Shown here: positions 12,822 through 24,165 of the stretch, piece after piece | Numbering within the stretch: position 1 is the stretch's first letter | Layout of the letters: the number at the start of each line of letters is the position of its first letter | Assembly (NCBI RefSeq): GCF_000524195.1 | Contig: NW_020170404.1 | Coordinates: 469,436 to 533,435, forward strand | DNA length: 64,000 bases | DNA from: Echinococcus granulosus | Taxonomy: Eukaryota; Platyhelminthes; Cestoda; Cyclophyllidea; Taeniidae | Direction: 5' to 3' | Notes under the pieces: generated by a model | Seen by the model: only the letters and a program-made list of their open reading frames with translations | Database searches by the model: none | Told to the model about the DNA's origin: nothing | Position numbers and translations under genes: made by a program

Positions 12822-13145
12822 ATGGACCAGCAGAATGTGGTTGTTGACGCCTTGCCGTATTTCGACAAAGGTTACGGCGAGAGCGGTATGCAGGAGGCCA
12901 ATGCACTGCTAACGGAGGAAATGCGACGCTATCGACCTACCAAAAACTACTTGGAGAATTTCCCCTCGCTAGCTGGTCCTATTTCAACGAAATTTGAGAC
13001 TGAACTTGTGCGTACAGAGTTTGACCGCCTTGCCAATCGGCTGCCCATGGAGTTGATGAGCATGAAACGCTACGAATTGCCTCCGCCTCCATCGGCCAAA
13101 ATGGGCGATCTACGTTCTTGGCAGGAAGCTATCGAAAATGCCCAT
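12822..13145 (+). CDS. BCAS2: BCAS2/SPF27 pre-mRNA splicing factor, coding exon 1
   Basis: First coding exon of the BCAS2 (SPF27, Cwf7-like) gene, 108 codons from ATG 12822 to the donor GTAAGA at 13146. BCAS2 is a small core subunit of the PRP19/NTC spliceosome complex in the nucleus, where it helps hold PRP19 and CDC5L and supports spliceosome activation. Family hallmarks read directly: VDALPYFDKGY near the N-terminus, then the NYLENFPSL and FDRLANRLPMELMSMKRYELP blocks. The start is chosen because it directly precedes the conserved N-terminal block. An acceptor-like TTGTTTTTAG ends at 12814, only 7 nt before the ATG, so the mRNA has either a spliced 5' UTR exon or a trans-spliced leader. 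Spliced with 14306-14442 and 15124-15319 it gives 218 residues; vertebrate BCAS2 is about 225. Confidence 0.95.
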
Positions 13146-13910
13146 GTAAGAAGTGTACTACTCAGTTCATTTCTTTCATGCGTTCAGCTCGTCAGATGCC
13201 ATAGTTTCTACCGAATTTATCGTGGGGATTTACAAAACCTCAGTTAATTTGGCCAAGAACTTGAGAGCAAACACCTCTTATTCATTTTTTGTCGAAGGGA
13301 AGGAATTTCGCATTTTCTTACAATTTTAACAACTTTCCCTCTTTAATAAACGGGCTCTGTCTAACACACGATTTATCGCCTTATAAGACTTGGTTCTACA
13401 CATTGGCCCCGCATTCGACAGAGTTCTTATTTTTACTTGTAGTGGTTTTCAATACCCACTGCTTCACCATCTTAACACATAACTGCAAGAGTTCCCATTT
13501 GAGTACAAGGGGATCAAAGTGTTGACCCAACTGGAGCACTATAGTTTTCATTGAATTTAAATCAGGCTAAGTTGTGCAAGCTCAATTTAACTAATGCAGT
13601 GGCTCGGGGTGAAACACTCCATTTCACATGGTTTTAATCTATTTCCTATTTATCTTGGGGTGAAGTTCTCTTCACGTTGTGCTTAGACTACACATAAGGT
13701 CAAATCTATACGTACTTTTCGACAAAGTTCTCTTTAGGTTTTACTGATTTCCTCAGCATGGTAAAATTGTCAGCACTCGCTGTATCGTTAGCTTAACTGG
13801 TGCTTTCACAAGATCTCCAATATGAATATAGATCATTCAAAAAATTTTAGAATAAAGTCCGTTGATCTTACACTTGCTATTGTGTTCACTTTCCACTCCT
13901 GTTCACTCAC

Positions 13911-14067
13911 CTGATGATACAAACGCAAAACCGCTGTAGTTTTTGTCGGGTCTGATTCAGAGTAATTGAAACAATCTCGAATAATGCGTGAATATTGTGT
14001 CTCGACATACATTCTCTTGTCGTAAAAACAATCCGCTTTTCCCCCTTGCTGTTGGAAGAACTGCTCT
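13911..14067 (-). CDS. Exon-like ORF antisense in BCAS2 intron 1
   Basis: On the strand opposite BCAS2, an acceptor CACTTTCTAG (AG at 14069-14068) opens a frame of about 53 codons that ends exactly at a perfect donor, CATCAG|GTGAGTG (GT at 13910-13909). The peptide is hydrophilic and well mixed, with segments such as EQFFQQQGGKADCFYDKRM and SRIIRDCFNYSESDP, and looks like protein rather than translated intron. Entry is phase 2, exit phase 0. No family was recognised and no partner exons could be fixed. It may be an internal exon of a nested or overlapping minus-strand gene, or a relic of one. Confidence 0.45.
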
Positions 14068-14305
14068 CTAGAAAGTGGGATCTCCTCATTGCATGCATAA
14101 TTTAGATCGTAAGTCTTTTAGTTGTCTGTTAACATCTTATTAGACGTAGCTTCTTCCTCTAACGTTAACGAGTTATCCATTATTCCGATTCGTCACTGTC
14201 ATTGTCTTAATTCCTGGATTTATGCCATCTGCATGAACGCTGGGGCTTCAAAATTAGCTTCAACTCAATGGCTAATTTATCAGTGAAATTCTTTCTTATA
14301 AACAG

Positions 14306-14442
14306 GCTCAACTGGAGCACCAGCTGACGCGTATCAACAACTTGGAATTGATGAGTGAGTACGGCTCAACAGCTTGGAAGTCGTACAACGAGGAGCTCGA
14401 AAGAATCCTTCGCAAGCACGAGAAGGACCTTCTCGAAATGAG
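14306..14442 (+). CDS. BCAS2: BCAS2/SPF27, coding exon 2
   Basis: Phase 0 in, phase 2 out; acceptor TATAAACAG, donor GTATAT at 14443. It encodes the family-typical RINNLELMSEYGSTAWKSYN block and the start of the C-terminal coiled coil rich in Glu, Lys and Leu. The BCAS2 C-terminal helix mediates contacts within the PRP19 complex. Confidence 0.95.
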
Positions 14443-15123
14443 GTATATTTGTGTTTCGATGTCAATTAAACTGGTTTCAAAGGTCCTACTGATTGGGCCC
14501 AATTTTTTAGAACCACATTTAGAAAAGTTACTTCCAGTTAGAAAGGAACTTTCTGAAAACTACTCATTCGTAGTTCTGCAGGTTGCTTTGATGAGGTAGG
14601 AAATGTAGATAGATAGATATAAACTGGTTAAATTTGAGCATAATTTCTGACTCACACAGTCAAAGCGCTGAGAGACAAACGTTCTATATTTTCTGAGTAG
14701 AGTTTATTTCAGTACAAAATAAGCGGAAAGGGACACAAGGATAAATGCCGGGTTCCTCGATCCTAGTGAAAGACCGTTTTTACCAAATATTTCTGACAGT
14801 TCGGCAGTGACACTACCAGAAACTTATCGTTTCTGTGTAGGATCTCATTAAAATTAAGAGCATAGAGGTCTAATAAAACTGCTCACTTTTTACACATAGG
14901 TTGTAGCGTGTCGATGGGAGACAATAATGCACCGTGATTATACCAGCATCTTTGTCCATATGTAAATCCAAACACACTGCTATGGGGAAATTCACCCCTA
15001 TTGATGGAGGGATGTCTCTAAAGAAGGATTAAAAGAGCTGAAAAGGGATTTATATGAAAGGGGAAGGGAATTTTGTATTATGATTGAGGCAGTATTACTG
15101 CCATTCCTTCTTTTTGTGCTCAG

Positions 15124-15319
15124 ACGCAAGGTACAGGAGATCAATTGGCAGCGCAAACAGGAGCAAATGGTGGCAGGCGAGACACTTACTCAACTGGAAG
15201 AAGAATGGGTCTCCCTTGTGGGCAAGAACTACGAAATTGAGCAGGCTATCTTAGATCTGGAGCAGGAACTGGAGGTCTCCGCGCACCCATCGCTGAGCGA
15301 AGATGCTAAGGAACCCTAG
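15124..15319 (+). CDS. BCAS2: BCAS2/SPF27, coding exon 3 (terminal)
   Basis: Acceptor TTTTTGTGCTCAG (AG at 15122-15123), phase 2, stop TAG at 15317-15319. It holds the conserved INWQRKQEQ and WVSLVGKNYEIEQAI motifs, followed by a heptad-like Leu/Glu pattern ending the coiled coil. The tail after the coiled coil is short and replaces the longer Lys/Gln tail of vertebrates. No canonical AATAAA was seen within about 300 nt downstream. Confidence 0.95.
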
Positions 15320-17490
15320 ACACCGGTCAACACCCCCTTTCTCTTCCTCCTGTATAATCTGTAAATTCATTTTTAAGTGAACCTTTCTCGTAATGCAAAT
15401 TTTCTTTTGCGTTGAAAATGCTACTTATCTTTCAAATGTTGGAAAGAGTCAAGCCTTTAACTAAGAGGCTAGGGCGTTCAGTAGTGCTAGTTTAGTTATA
15501 ACTACATGAGGTTTTAATGGGTAGTTGAGACGGTTCCCGTTCTGTTACTCGCTTTTTTCGTTCACACGATGTTTCACTTTTTTTTTTATTCGTGTTTACC
15601 ACTAGTTGTTGGACAGTTTGTGATGCGCTTTCTCCTCTTTAACCACTTTCCCTGTGTGTCGACCCTGATGTCAGGTCGTGTCTCTTATATGGCTGACTCA
15701 TTTTTACTAATTGAGTCGCCCGCTAGGACGGAACCTCTAAAAGCATCGGATTGTCATACCATCCTCACCAGCTGTCATAAATACGAGAAATCAGGAGATA
15801 ACGTAGGCGAAGAGTCGCCTGAGTCAGAGGTAGTGATGATGCGCCTTTGCATTGCAGTTAAGACTTTTGAAGTCCTGTGGATTTAAAATACATTTTACTC
15901 ATGAGTCCTTTTGTAACCGGTAGAAATTTTCTCAGTGTAACTCATTCGTACTGAAATTTATCATTTCCAGTTGGGTACGTGTTTAGTAAGAAGACTGTTT
16001 GGTCTAGGTTTGAGTCCCGCTTTTATAAAATGTTTTGCCCCCAGAAAGAACCTGGATTTAGCTGCATCTGTTTCTGTCTACCACACTTTGATATCTTAAC
16101 TGTCTAATCTATTTTGCATGTGGTTTTGTGATTGTTAGTGCTGAACAAGGGTAGGTAGTTGTCACTACTTGAAAAACTATCACAGCAAGTGTAAGGCGAA
16201 TGCATCCAGCACAAACCATTCTGTGGCTGTCCAAAGCTTATTCAAGTTCGTACAAGTCGTTGCGATGGGCTATCTCTAAAACTGCACGGAATTTATAGAT
16301 CCCTTGATAGTTTTTAAAACCATCGTTTAGTTTTCACTGCCTCTCTGTGTTATTATTTATTTTCACGATGGAACGTGTATTTCAAGCCACTAGAATGTGT
16401 AAATAAGTTTTGCGTGTGAACCCTTGCAAAACTCATTTCACCAGCCAATTTTTTTCTAACAAAATCCGTTGAGCTTGAATGTGCCGAAGATAAATCTGAT
16501 TAAAAAGTCCTGGTAATAGTGCTCTACAATGAAAAACGCAATTTTTTCAATGAATACATACGTTTTTAAAGAAATCCTTCCGTCTATGATACTCCCTTTT
16601 AGCTTTTTCCCCGCTTTTTATGACATTCGTTTGAGAATAATAGTAAGTTTTTTATGACACAAATGACCTCCAAACGTGATTGAGAGATGAAATGACAACG
16701 AGATTGTTTCAGTTGGAAATAAAACGATTGGACAAATGTTTGCTGATACTTTTCAGTGAAAAATGGGCGCACCCCCATTATCACTCATCAGCTCTCCCAT
16801 CACAGATAGCGCGATGGTTCTTTGAACACTTTATGCAGCCGGCTTCATATTTAAATGCAACTGTTTCCTCATAACATCTTATAAAAATTCAGACCTCTTA
16901 ATCAACTTTGGTGAAACGATATTTGTACAGTCGCCGTGCTGTTATTAGCGTCCTTTTCGCATCCATGATCTGCTGGCCTTGTGTGTGGCAATAATGAACC
17001 ACCTTCCAGATCACGAGAATAATTCCGAGGGCTTCATATTATTAGTCATTAATTATTTGACCTCCCCGTGGCCATCTTTAACCGACTATCTTTCCCCAAA
17101 ATTTGCGGTGGTCATTTCATTCAAAATGTGCATCTGAATCCACAAATCTGCCTAATCGCCTTCAAGTTTTCGAAGGTAATTTTAAGGCTGCAATCCTTTG
17201 CATTGGCAATGGACGTTAGTCCCCGAGTGGAAGTCGTCGAAAGCATTAACAGGACAGTTTACTACAGCAGCAAACTCGGTCTGCATTATCAAACGCAAGT
17301 GTAGAGACAGATTAAACTGTCTACTACTGCTGCTGCCGCTGCTGCTCCTGGTGCATATATTCAAAAGGCGGTGTACACTTTTATATACAGAGGGGAGGGG
17401 GAGAGGAGGAGAGGTGAAGTGAGGGCTTAGGGAGTTGGAAAACAGGGTGGAGAAGGAGGCGAAGACGAGCGGAATTGAGAAGCGGTTGCA
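15320..17490. other. BCAS2 3' flank and intergenic DNA
   Basis: AT-rich, with short open frames only and no recognisable gene. A brief frame at 17207-17304 is open on both strands and could not be assigned. Confidence 0.4.
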
Positions 17491-17691
17491 TCAAAAGAAA
17501 GACAGCTGACAGAAGGTGAAGTAGATGCTCTGCCCCGTGTTGGTTGTTGTGTGCACCCGCGGACGCCGCATATGGTAGGCGTCACAGAAGTAGCGCCGTG
17601 GACACTGGCACACGTAGATACCGCTGGTCAACAGACCCGCAATGTTCGGCACCTCGTAAAAACACGGGGTTGTCAGACTCCGGCAGATAGG
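17491..17691 (-). CDS. Cysteine-rich, probably secreted protein: terminal exon
   Basis: Last coding exon, 66 residues, stop TGA at 17493-17491. The acceptor TGACTTTTCACAG (AG at 17693-17692) enters in phase 0, matching the phase-0 exit of 19125-18878. Six Cys occur in 66 residues: PICRSLTTPCFYE, then SGIYVCQCPRRYFCDAYH, and a final FTFCQ just before the C-terminus. Third codon positions are strongly G/C, unlike the AT-rich flanks, which supports coding. Paired Cys-x-Cys and spaced Cys suggest a disulphide-bonded extracellular module; no named family was recognised. Confidence 0.65.
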   Translation of the reverse strand, partial: PICRSLTTPCFYEVPNIAGLLTSGIYVCQCPRRYFCDAYHMRRPRVHTTTNTGQSIYFTFCQLSFF

Positions 17692-18877
17692 CTGTGAAAA
17701 GTCATAATAGGACTTCAGAATCGACAATGACAAGTCATCACCACAATAATGGTAGAAATGCGAATGATTAATGAATTGAAAGGTATCAACCCTCAGTTTT
17801 CAGTTGGTGGCATGTCAGACCAGGACTAACTGATGTATTAATCAAGTACGACGTGCTCAGCTTGTCATTTGTGAGAAGCATACCCAGCTCCATAGACTTA
17901 ACCAAATACCTAAATTCTAAGCAATTCGTTACGTTGATTTCCACGGAGACAAGAACGTCAGTTTCTATAATGCTTTTCGCATCCTGTAGATGGAGACTGG
18001 ATTAAAATTGAAGAGGCGTACCAGCGATTACTAGCCTCCAATCGTCAGCACCAAGACGGAATTCTAGTGATGTTTCAACATAGCAATTAACCACTCAACA
18101 CGAGTATGAATGGAAAAGATCAAGCAAATTTTTCCGTAAACATCACCCCAAAATTTATTTGCACGCAAAATCTTAGTCTATAAAAGTGAATAAAAGAGCT
18201 CAACCCATCAGCAGATTAAGTGCCTGGCAGTCTTTACTTCTCGTCTATTTTTAATGAGGTGGGAGATACACCTCACCCATGGTCTGTAACACTCACTGAC
18301 GCTAGAATCTGAAGGAGGGCTAATAAAAGGTGGGGATTAATAGGTCAGATTTTAAGGAGAGAGTTGTCACTTTCCGTCTTCATCATCTGGTGTAGAGTGG
18401 GACCAGGAGAAACTCCGGTTGAGTTCCAGCGTGTGAATAACCAATTTCTTTTGCCGGCTAATGCTTGAGTCAATTGAGATTTTAGTGCATATTCTAATTA
18501 ACTTGTGAGGAGGAAGAGTAGAGGGCGATCTACCGGAAAAACGGAGTCAACGCTAGAATATGCAGACCTAATCGACTGAGTTAAGTAATGGAGTGGTCGA
18601 GTTCTGAGCGGGAAGCTGAAAAAGTTCCAAGTATGCAGCTCATAAGGAAGAAAATTAAAACCCTTGCTAGTAACCCCTAGGCATTCGCATAAATCATGTG
18701 GTCTTTAGGCGTACCCTTGATTTTCCTATTGGCACTATTTACAGGATTGTTACTCCAATTTAGGCGAGGGAACGTATATGACCTTAGTGAGCCATTTGCA
18801 TGAATACAACCGGCCTAAAAGTGGCTGTAAGAGGACAAAAAGCGCCAGTTTTAGGTGGAGGGGATGAGAGAGCTTAC

Positions 18878-19125
18878 AGGCGCCTGGCAGGTCATACTAA
18901 TAAACCGCGGTTCGATGGCACGACTGGCCGGGGGCAGGGGTCTAGCGTATGTGATTTCGCGGATCTCCGCCGGTGTGCGACATCGACAGCGAAACTCGCT
19001 GAGGTAGAGCCACGTTCCCCTCTGTTGCAGCTCAAAGGCGATTTGGTCACCCTCACAACACGACCGCGTGAGTGGAGAGTAGAGGTTGTCGCAAGTGTGC
19101 AACTGGAATTCATAGAGGGGCATAT
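18878..19125 (-). CDS. Cysteine-rich, probably secreted protein: internal exon
   Basis: Encodes 83 residues with HTCDNLYS, RSCCEGDQIAFELQQRG, the CRC motif in SEFRCRCRTPAEI, and a final MTCQAP. Acceptor CTACCTTGTAG (AG at 19127-19126), phase 1; donor GTAAGC at 18877, phase 0. Codon choice is GC3-rich. The Cys-x-Cys within a beta-like stretch (WLYLSEFRCRC) is repeated in the next exon (GIYVCQC), so the two exons may encode two copies of a related small disulphide fold. No transmembrane segment is visible. Confidence 0.65.
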
Positions 19126-19552
19126 CTACAAGGTAGCAGCAAGGTAGGGATGATGCGGTGTTATGGAAAGCTCCCAAAATCCACCAACTCCATATTGATT
19201 CACTTATTTACTATGATTAAGGATGAACGACAACTTGATTGCATTTCTTTGCTGTTACAAATATTGCCTTCCTTACAGGTTGGGGAATTCGCTAACCGGC
19301 GGCAGATCATTGCCAGAAAGTTACTCAGTTCAAACTCTAGCAAGCGCAGGGTCATCCTTGATTCAACCATACATTGCTACCAATTTCTAGTAATTTTAAA
19401 CCCTTTCATGAATCGGTTAATAAATCTGCTTTTATATCACGCCTTCAGGAGTAAATCAGGTACTGCACAATTGTGTATTATTTGACACTAAAGCACATTT
19501 GAGGTGAAACCTGATAGCATTTAGCTATATGTCCATATGACACCTTGCAGCA

Positions 19553-20008
19553 TTACTGTGATGGAGGCAAAAGTGGATAAGGGTGGACAGAGATTGACTT
19601 GCCATCGGTTCCAATCCACTTGAAAGTAACGGCGCGCGGATCGTCGAAGTCAGCCCAGCTGGGACTGCAGGCGTGGGGCGCTGGGCCCCATCGAGAGGCG
19701 TTGTCGCCGTTGCCATTAGTACTGGCAGGGACGACGCAGCGTAGGCGGTCTTGCAGAAGAGCACGGGGTCGGGGCTGCGGCATTAGAGCGCTGTCGAAGA
19801 CACCGCCGCGCTCCAGCCACGCACACACCCGTGTTCGCTGGGCTCTCAGTCGTCGTGTGAACCCGTCTATCAGTGGCCGTGACTTGGAGGTCGCCGCCTT
19901 CGTGGTGGTACTTTGGGGATGTGGAGTGATGAGGCGGGGACGGAAGATGCTGGCGGGCAGAGTGATCCTAGTGCAAGTCGTGTTCATTGGGTCATTGGGG
20001 ATGCACAC
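19553..20008 (-). CDS. Upstream exon, probably of the cysteine-rich protein gene
   Basis: A GC3-rich open frame of about 150 codons begins after the acceptor AAATTGTAG (AG at 20010-20009) and runs in one frame to a TAA at 19553. Segments include CIPNDPMNTTCTRITLP, with an N-glycosylation-type NTT, and SWADFDDPRAVTFKWIG; Cys residues are spread through it. Strand, composition and position (430 bp before the next exon) link it to the cysteine-rich gene. The donor is not settled: the visible GT sites near the end leave phase 2, while the next confident exon needs phase 1, so a small exon may be missing or the true donor lies further inside. The signal peptide, if any, would be in an earlier exon. 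Confidence 0.5.
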   Translation of the reverse strand: MCIPNDPMNTTCTRITLPASIFRPRLITPHPQSTTTKAATSKSRPLIDGFTRRLRAQRTRVCAWLERGGVFDSALMPQPRPRALLQDRLRCVVPASTNGNGDNASRWGPAPHACSPSWADFDDPRAVTFKWIGTDGKSISVHPYPLLPPSQ

Positions 20009-21985
20009 CTACAATTTCACGCCCCGTCTCTCTGTATATTTGGTTATTCGCATGCAAATCCCACGGACTGTGGAGCCATTTACTTTTAATCTGGTAAATA
20101 GCCCAAAGGGAGAAAGTAGTGTTTGCATATTATTTAATATTTTGGAATTTTTTTTAGATTGAATACGAAAGCTAAGCTTTAATATTGGGCTAAAAAGGCC
20201 ATTTTGACTGAACCTTTAAGGCTACGAAGAGAAGACGCATGAGAAAATTAAGAACTTTTCAAAGCGCTTTTCAGTATGGCACGTTACAGCGGCTTGTTAT
20301 AACTGGTAAGAGTCTTTGACATGCATGCCATCATTTACAATGCATTATAGAGCAAAGATATGCCCTAGTCTACCAGGTCAACAAACTTCATTTTGACCTT
20401 TGCTATTTTGAACATTGACTCCATAAAACATCGGTCAAACCTGTTGGCTGTGACTGAAGAGTTGCCACTCTACTGACTGAGGTAAACTTGATTCCATTGC
20501 TGGAGAAACTAGCCTTTAGCCAATTTTTTGCTATTCAGAATTTGGAAAGGTGATATGAATAGGGTTGACACTAGTTAAAAAGTACGTTGACAGCTGTTAC
20601 AGACCGAATTGCCAGTTATATAAAGATTAGAGTTGTCTGCCTCTTATCCGGACCTCAAACCAGGTAGTGGATGGATAGACTTCAAGTACAATGAATGCAC
20701 AAACGGACACAGTCAGTACGTACGCGTCCGACAGCCAGAGAACAGACTACCAAATTGTGTCTAGTTGTCACTGCTGTAATGACTATTTGACCTTGAACTT
20801 CGAGCGGTTATTGGTACAGTTGGAGTACATTTCTACTGGATGTCGACCAATCAGGCAGGCCTGAGGGAGAGCATTACCTTTTGGAAGGTTGGGAGATTAG
20901 CTATCAATTAGAAATCTTAAAATTTCGACCATGCACGTAATTCTGGGGTTGCAGACAACCTCAGGAAGGGAAAAAGGTGCAGCATCGGAAATTACAACAA
21001 ATCGCTCATAATTAGGCACTTTTAGTGAAGGCTTTAATTCTGGTTCCGATTTTATGCAACAAAAGGAATATCTCCTATCCTTAAATAGAGTAGAGGATTA
21101 TATACCCCATACTGATACCATAATTAGTTAAAGTATGTGAATTATTGTCCTATTAAACTTTGAACTAAGGTATGCTAAAGTAAGCTGGATTTGGTGAACC
21201 ATCAACTATAAACAGAAGAAGTGTCTGTCTGCGCTGAGAATTGGATTCCGCTCCAGATTTTATTATGACTTTGAAGGCACAAGAGAGCAGTGGGCATTCT
21301 CTGGACGATCATATCCGTCTCCGAAAATAGGGTGAACCTTATCTCTGCCATAATCACGACTGATGGACCTCAGAGGCTTTTAAGGCAATCATGCAGAAGG
21401 GGATTTAAGTTGGTTTTAGGCCTACATGGGTGCAATTTTATAGCCGAGTCGAAATTAAATAGAGCTACTTTGTAGTTTGATTGGTGATAAATAGTAAATG
21501 AACCAAATAGCAGGAAATTCGGTAAAAAGTAGGCTCGTATTGTTTTCGATGCTTCAGGATATCTAGCTCAAGTTTTCTAACTAATCCAATCATGCGTCAA
21601 GGTGACGGGCAGAGAGGTAGAGTGAATAAAACCGAAATTACTGAAATTCCGGCATATAGACCAGGAAGGTTTTCACCAAACATGTACACTATATTTTAAG
21701 ACTAGAGGATGAAACATCTTGCTTCGAATAGTGTCAAAACGCAGGAGAATTTGTGCCTCTCAATTTGAACTAAACGCCTCCGTTCGTGGTTTTCGTGGGG
21801 TTGGCATCACCAACCGGCTTGGTAAACAATCAAGCTTAATGAAAAGAACAATTGTTAATTAAACCTCTTTTGTGTTCATTGGATATTTGTCTTAAAGTAA
21901 ATTTAACTACTAGGCTTTTTAACATCCCAATTTAAACTTGGGTCGTTCACTAATGACCACGGGGCGTGAACCTCATTCAAAACAG
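20009..21985. other. Unannotated stretch
   Basis: No gene recognised. A plus-strand micro-window at 20275-20305 between TTTTCAG and GTAAGAG looks exon-like but is too short to judge. Confidence 0.3.
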
Positions 21986-22135
21986 GTCTTGGTGTCACGG
22001 AGGGAAGAGAGAGGGAAAATTGCCTGAAATGGTAAAATATGCAGAGGCCCTCAGCAAAAAAGTTGTCAAAGCCATGAACACTTTAATCATCAGCTATGAC
22101 TTCGTGTTCTACGGAAGTGATTCCACACCTGAAAG
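21986..22135 (+). CDS. Candidate exon of unknown plus-strand gene
   Basis: Open in one frame between CATTCAAAACAG and CTGAAAG|GTTTGA. The 50-codon peptide is Lys-rich with alternating charge (PEMVKYAEALSKKVVKAMN, then ISYDFVFYGSDSTPE) and reads more like a protein than the surrounding DNA. The frame also stays open past the donor to 22226. No family was recognised, and both splice sites are only moderate. Confidence 0.25.
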
Positions 22136-22828
22136 GTTTGAACTCATTCATTATGGGGTTACCCACGGTACTCCTATGAAGACGCGTGGTTTATGTAAAC
22201 AAATAATGCTCGCCCCACGTCTCTAGTAGGTGAGTGGAATCCGTGTCGACGGTTAGAGTAGTGAACTGAGAATAAGGTATATAGCCGTTGCATATCTTGC
22301 ATTTCCCAATGGAGTTTAAAAACAGAATGACATTTCTAAATTTAAGGAAGTAGGCAATGCTGAATAACTGATATTGAAGTCAACCGCCTTCATTTTTCCA
22401 TAAAACTTGAATTGGCAACTTTTTAGGCTTTTGGGTAACCTTTGAAGCACTGACTATCCTGTGGTAGCTGATATGGGTTAGTGATGTGGAAAAGAAGAAG
22501 GGAAATGCGCCGTGTTTAATTAACCCTTTGATTTCCGTTTCAACCTTTTAAACAAATAAAGAAAAATCTTCTCCCTTATTGGTAAAAAAACGGGGGAGCT
22601 AAAACTTCATCGGCAAAAAGGATCATGCTGGACACATCCATAAACCCTAAAGTTTTTTTCATTTGGAGATCTAAAGGAAAATTCTAGCAGTCCTCCCAAA
22701 CCCTTGATTCATACATTAAAGAACAGGTAAAGTCAGTTAGGTAAAGCACAATCCGGCGGTACCAAAGTTTCCTGCACACCTCTTTGTTTATTATAGCAAA
22801 TGGCGAAGTCGTAAAGCCAAATATATGG

Positions 22829-23785
22829 TGGAATACTTCGATGAATTGTTTAATTCTTTGCTTTTGTTTCGCGAACACTTCAGGCTCCGCATATATCTAC
22901 TTCCTCTGAGCGGTCTGGCCCCTTAAACTGTCTGTAGCCCTCCAGACCATTTATATTTCAGCAATTTAGTCTGCTCTGGCACTATGCTTCCTTTTGGTGG
23001 CAGCGAAAACAAACCCGACCTTTTAGGACTACTATCCAAATTTACACTCCTGAATGGTAAACTTTACCGTGGCTGAAGGAGATGGGGTTGGGAGGATATA
23101 TGACAGCCTCCAACAGAGAAGTTGTAAGCAACTTCTACCTTCGTTAACTAACCCAGTTATATGTTCGGAGGAGAAGTCATTAACAATTGAAACGACACAA
23201 ACCATGAATCATCTGGAAAAGTACGTTATTGAGTTGTCTACGGTACCTTTTTGAAGATGTCAATGATGTGAACACGCAATATCCCCTCCACTTCTCCACT
23301 AACTTCAGAGAATCCAAACAGAAATGGCTGGAGAGCCCTGAAGTGAGAACAAAGTGGCAAAGAGGAATAGACGCGAAGCTTCACTTCCACAAAACTGTTA
23401 AATCCCGTTCTTTTTTAACGACTCTGCTCTTAGATTAGTGTCCCTACGACTAGCGATGAACAAATGAGATGGCTAGCACTGCACTTTGTCCCTGAATCCA
23501 CTTTCCATACAGGACAAAACATCGGATTCAGTGAAATTGCCAGGAGGGATCAGTGAAGTTGAGATCAAGTACCTTCTCATTTGCATGTCAATTCGAGAAC
23601 TAGTGGGGTTAGTTTGTGGGTGATTTCTTGTAGCACCGATTGCGTTGAGATGACTGAAGCGGGGACAGAACTCATGAGAGGAGAGGGACTATGTAATACG
23701 TAGGTTGTTTGCTTAACTCTCAAAAAACCTAGGGCCTCTTCCATTGTATCTTCGCCTGACAGCCGGACTTCCAACTCATTCGGAA
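22829..23785 (+). mobile_element. TRIM-like LTR element, copy 1
   Basis: 5' LTR from about 22829 (TGGAATAC, matching the TGTAATAC start of other copies) to about 22992, followed by a primer-binding-site-like TTGGTGGCAGCG at 22994. Then comes a non-coding internal region ending in a purine-rich tract (GAGAGGAGAGGGACTA) directly before a 3' LTR starting TGTAATAC at 23692 and truncated near 23785. No gag, protease or reverse-transcriptase motif is present, so movement would need enzymes from another element. The architecture is that of a terminal-repeat retrotransposon in miniature. Confidence 0.75.
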
Positions 23786-24039
23786 GTATGGCTTATGAAA
23801 TTTTTTAGGTCTTAAAATTATCAGCTGGTGAAAGTGTCACAAGGGAAAAAAGGTAAGTTCTCGTTTTTTAAACTAATTTTTGACAGATTTAACATCTTTG
23901 GATAAAATATCCTAATTTATCAACAATGTATCATGGCCAAAAGCTAAAATATCCCACGTAATTAACCCTCGGCATTCACTCAGATAAGAGAACCAACTTA
24001 GGCCCATGAGCTAGGCATTAATGCCAGAGCTGATTTTGC

Positions 24040-24165
24040 TAATTGTCAGTGAGATTCGCCAGGTTTTCCTCTATGAACTGTGGGAGCACTTTTGGAAATC
24101 TCAAGGGATTATAGCAAAAACACCCGTCGACACATAAAATAGAGATGCAGATCAGATTTGTGTAG
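24040..24165 (-). pseudogene. ABCC-like transporter fragment (tentative)
   Basis: A minus-strand open frame reads CYNPLRFPKVLPQFIEENL. This resembles the block at the end of the first transmembrane domain of ABCC/MRP transporters, where an LFNxLRFPLxxLPxxI pattern is typical. Residues upstream do not continue the family pattern and no clear splice sites bound it. It may be an exon remnant or a chance match; the link to the hydrophobic exons at 28-32.6 kb is inference. Confidence 0.2.

Noticed and set aside
18800..19147. 115-codon plus-strand open frame
   Set aside because: Antisense of the cysteine-rich exon 19125-18878, which has matching splice sites and phases on the minus strand.
19599..20162. 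187-codon plus-strand open frame
   Set aside because: It is the antisense shadow of the GC-rich minus-strand exon at 20008-19553, whose codon usage is far more protein-like.
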